DNA of 8,091 nucleotides, from positions 1 through 8,091 of the forward strand of contig CALKAH010000317.1 of assembly GCA_937983315.1 (NCBI GenBank). Direction: 5' to 3'. The notes beneath the pieces were generated by a model. The model saw only the letters and a list, made by a program, of their open reading frames with translations, searched no databases and was not told the origin of the DNA. Every line of letters starts with the position of its first letter. The stretch's first letter is position 1. The stretch comes from an uncultured Acholeplasmataceae bacterium. Its GTDB lineage: Bacteria; Bacillota_I; Bacilli_A; Acholeplasmatales; Acholeplasmataceae. Positions 6,119 through 8,091 of the stretch are shown here, one piece after another. A program made the position numbers and the translations under genes.

Positions 6119-7246
6119 ATGGCTGTTTTTTTAAGGGTTGATATCAATCTGGTTGCAATGCTCATGATCATGATGGTTTTTTTAATTGCGATCAGACGTT
6201 TGGATCAAAAAGATTTGCTCAATCGCGCGTATTTACTGACCTTAGTTGTCGTCTTTTTTCAATTGGGTATTGAAGCGATCACGTGTGTGATCAATGGTCG
6301 ATCTGAGTTTGGTTATGTTCTCGCATCACAAGGATTACACGTGATGCTTTACGCGATTGCACCACTTTTATCGAGCTTGTGGTATCTTTTGGTCCGAAAT
6401 TTTGTGACTGCACGTAAAAAAGTAACGCAAACCATGTATCTTCTCATTTTTGCACCTGTGGTTATCAACGGTATACTCAGTTTACTGTCGCCTTTTTTTG
6501 GTTTTTTGTTCACGATTAATGATCAAGGTATTTATTCAAGAGGACCACTCTTTTTTGTGACGATGATCATCACGTATAGTTACTTCATGTTTTCACTGAT
6601 CCATCTGATGTATTATCGCAAAAAGATTGTACTCAACGAGTTCATTTTGTTAGTTTTGTTTAATATCATTCCTGTCGTTGGTGCAATCTTTCAAGCTTTG
6701 TTTTACGGTGTTCTCTTGGCGTGGAGCTCCGCAGCCTTTTCACTGGTTGTCGTCTACATTTATCTTCAAGAGCGCCTCGTTCACCTAGACATCATGACAG
6801 GTGCTTGGACAAGACGATCATTTGATTATTTTATGGATAAACGACTTAAACAAAAAACGATTGATCCCTTTGGTGGTATATTCTTTGATATCGATCAGCT
6901 AAAAAACATCAATGATCGCTTTGGACATGCTGAAGGGGATATTGCCATCATCGAGATTATCTCGCGCATCAAAGGTCTCCTTAAAACCAATGAATTCATC
7001 GCTCGTTTAGGTGGTGATGAGTTTATCATTATTTCTGATGATGGTAAGCAAGAACGTCTAGAAAATCTCGTTAAAGATATTGAGTTGTCACTTCGTGTAC
7101 TCAACGAGAATTCTAAAAAAACATATACGTTGTCATGTAGTTTTGGTTATGGCTTATATGATACATCCTTTAAGAGTGTCGATCAATTCTTAAGATATAT
7201 CGATCATCGCATGTATGAAGCTAAGAAGCGTTTGGAAGGAGAATAA
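6119..7246 (+). CDS. Membrane-bound GGDEF diguanylate cyclase
   Basis: From ATG 6119 the protein has 375 residues. The N-terminal 217 residues hold six or seven hydrophobic segments (about 10-25, 38-58, 67-92, 105-131, 143-165, 175-197, 198-216), giving a multi-pass sensor domain of unknown ligand. A GGDEF domain follows from LDIMTGAWTRR (223-233), with FFDIDQLKNINDRFGHAEGD (255-274) carrying D257 and the nucleotide-contacting N265 and D274. The intact active-site motif is GGDEF (298-302). Such domains make cyclic di-GMP from two GTP at the inner membrane face. The product-inhibition I-site (RxxD five residues before GGDEF) is replaced by K289-T-N-E292. No EAL domain is present. It heads an operon with ogt only four bases downstream, and has the strongest promoter in the window. 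Confidence 0.93.
   Translation: MAVFLRVDINLVAMLMIMMVFLIAIRRLDQKDLLNRAYLLTLVVVFFQLGIEAITCVINGRSEFGYVLASQGLHVMLYAIAPLLSSLWYLLVRNFVTARKKVTQTMYLLIFAPVVINGILSLLSPFFGFLFTINDQGIYSRGPLFFVTMIITYSYFMFSLIHLMYYRKKIVLNEFILLVLFNIIPVVGAIFQALFYGVLLAWSSAAFSLVVVYIYLQERLVHLDIMTGAWTRRSFDYFMDKRLKQKTIDPFGGIFFDIDQLKNINDRFGHAEGDIAIIEIISRIKGLLKTNEFIARLGGDEFIIISDDGKQERLENLVKDIELSLRVLNENSKKTYTLSCSFGYGLYDTSFKSVDQFLRYIDHRMYEAKKRLEGE
7236..7241 (+). promoter_or_regulatory. Ribosome binding site that decides the ogt start
   Basis: AAGGAG at 7236-7241 lies nine bases before ATG 7251. A longer reading frame from 7215 would add 12 residues that only overlap the GGDEF gene and lack the family's N-terminal pattern. Confidence 0.85.
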
Positions 7247-7250
7247 TCCT

Positions 7251-7724
7251 ATGTTTGGTCAATATCAATCACCTTTAGGTGTCATATCTTTTGAAGTCAC
7301 GGATGGAAAACTAGTCGGTATGTCCATCGATGATTGGGATGTAAAAACCTCTGATCATCCATCGATTAAAAAGATTGAGCACGCACTTGATGCCTATTTT
7401 AAAGGACAATCACAAGTCTTTGATCTCGATGTTTCATTTTTAAAAGGAACTCCTTTTCAAATCGAAGTATGGCGTGAAATGTTAAAGATACCCTTTGGAC
7501 AGACCAAAAGCTATCAAGATCTCGCCATATCGATCGGAAGACCGCTTGCGATTCGTGCGGTTGGACAAGCATGCAAACGAAATCCCATTGGGATTGTTGT
7601 TCCATGTCATCGTGTCATTGGCAAAGATGGATCCATGACAGGTTACTCAGGGAAGGACTATGTGCATATCAAAAAACGTCTATTAGACTTTGAACGGGAG
7701 CATAAACCATGGTCGAACAATTAA
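7251..7724 (+). CDS. ogt: Methylated-DNA--protein-cysteine methyltransferase (O6-alkylguanine repair)
   Basis: This 157-residue protein removes alkyl groups from O6-alkylguanine (and O4-alkylthymine) in DNA by transfer to its own cysteine, a single-use suicide reaction. The acceptor is C119 in IVVPCHRVIG (115-124). Other family marks are GTPFQIEVWREM (66-77), PFGQTKSYQDLA (81-92), IRAVGQACKRNP (101-112) with the arginine finger R102 and N111, and GYSG (131-134). The N-terminal Ogt-type domain with SPLG (7-10) is present but short, and the total length is somewhat below E. coli Ogt (171). No Ada regulatory domain is attached. It starts four bases after the GGDEF gene and overlaps the following amidohydrolase gene by 16 bases, so it is a middle gene of a tight operon. 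Confidence 0.96.
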   Translation: MFGQYQSPLGVISFEVTDGKLVGMSIDDWDVKTSDHPSIKKIEHALDAYFKGQSQVFDLDVSFLKGTPFQIEVWREMLKIPFGQTKSYQDLAISIGRPLAIRAVGQACKRNPIGIVVPCHRVIGKDGSMTGYSGKDYVHIKKRLLDFEREHKPWSNN

Positions 7725-8091
7725 TCAAACATCGAAGAGCACTTCATCAAATACCTGAGCTTGCTTTTGATCTACCCCTGACGAGTCAATATGTTTATGA
7801 TGAACTGATGAACATGGGATACCAACCGATTAAGATGGCAAAAACGGGTTGGGTTGTTTACAAAAAAGGTCTGATTGAAGATGCGATATTATTGAGAACG
7901 GATATGGATGCACTTCCCGTTTTTGAACAAACCGGGGTGTCCTTTCAGTCAAAACATCAAGGAAAGATGCATGCATGTGGCCATGATGGTCATATGGCCA
8001 TGATGCTCGGATTTGCTAAATGGCTAAGTCAACAACAGGACTTAAAGAAAAGTGTCGTCATGATTTTTCAACCCGCTGAAGAAGGTCCTGG
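7709..8091 (+). CDS. M20-family amidohydrolase/peptidase, N-terminal part (cut by window end)
   Basis: The first 127 residues are in the window; the gene runs off the right end. Motifs of the M20D amidohydrolase group are clear: HRRALHQIPELAF (8-20), LLRTDMDALPV (61-71), the metal-binding MHACGHDGHM (87-96) with C90 and H92, and FQPAEEGPG from 120, whose glutamates E124-E125 serve catalysis and metal binding. Related enzymes release acyl groups or amino acids from N-acyl amino acids, hippurate, N-acetyldiaminopimelate or auxin conjugates; the N-terminal part alone does not tell which. The ATG lies inside the end of ogt, with GGGAG at 7696-7700 eight bases upstream. No signal peptide is seen, so it is cytoplasmic. 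It is the last visible member of the GGDEF-ogt operon. Confidence 0.93.
   Translation, partial: MVEQLIKHRRALHQIPELAFDLPLTSQYVYDELMNMGYQPIKMAKTGWVVYKKGLIEDAILLRTDMDALPVFEQTGVSFQSKHQGKMHACGHDGHMAMMLGFAKWLSQQQDLKKSVVMIFQPAEEGP

Overview
The window looks like the left end of a contig from a low-GC, Gram-positive-type bacterium. Evidence: spot counts of coding DNA give about 40% G+C, most starts have strong GAGG/AAGGAG ribosome binding sites, promoters are of the TTGACA/TATAAT type, and genes are densely packed with overlaps. TGA is used as a stop and Trp is TGG, so the code is standard and not the Mycoplasma code. A Bacillota lineage, or a standard-code lineage near Acholeplasma or Erysipelotrichia, is plausible. 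I cannot name the organism.

The first 45 bases are not biological. They match the 3' part of the Illumina P5/TruSeq universal adapter, ending in the usual CTTCCGATCT. Bases 46-582 hold no convincing gene. Within them, 65-378 lack any CpG and are only about 31% G+C, so this part may be a chimeric insert or foreign DNA. An imperfect palindrome lies at 406-449. The bacterial gene array begins at 583, and every real gene is on the + strand.

Four transcription units can be proposed. Unit 1 (583-2329) has three genes joined by two ATGA stop/start overlaps: a GyrI-like small-molecule-binding protein, an AlkD-like DNA alkylation repair protein, and a hotdog-fold thioesterase. Unit 2 (promoter near 2330-2358, terminator near 3436-3465) has two overlapping Nudix hydrolases, the first with an N-terminal zinc ribbon. 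Unit 3 (promoter near 3452-3480, terminator at 6026-6048) has an isoprenylcysteine-methyltransferase-like membrane protein and a complete GTP-type phosphoenolpyruvate carboxykinase. Unit 4 (promoter at 6063-6091) has a multi-pass membrane GGDEF protein, an O6-alkylguanine-DNA alkyltransferase (Ogt), and an M20-family amidohydrolase cut off by the window end.

The common thread is chemical damage to nucleic acids and nucleotides: AlkD-like, Ogt, two Nudix enzymes, and a GyrI-like protein. The most interesting idea is the coupled GyrI-like/AlkD-like pair. Members of these two families are known together as self-resistance factors against DNA-alkylating cyclopropane natural products of the yatakemycin/CC-1065 type. 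Whether this pair does that job is inference. The rest of the window is ordinary metabolic and signalling genes.
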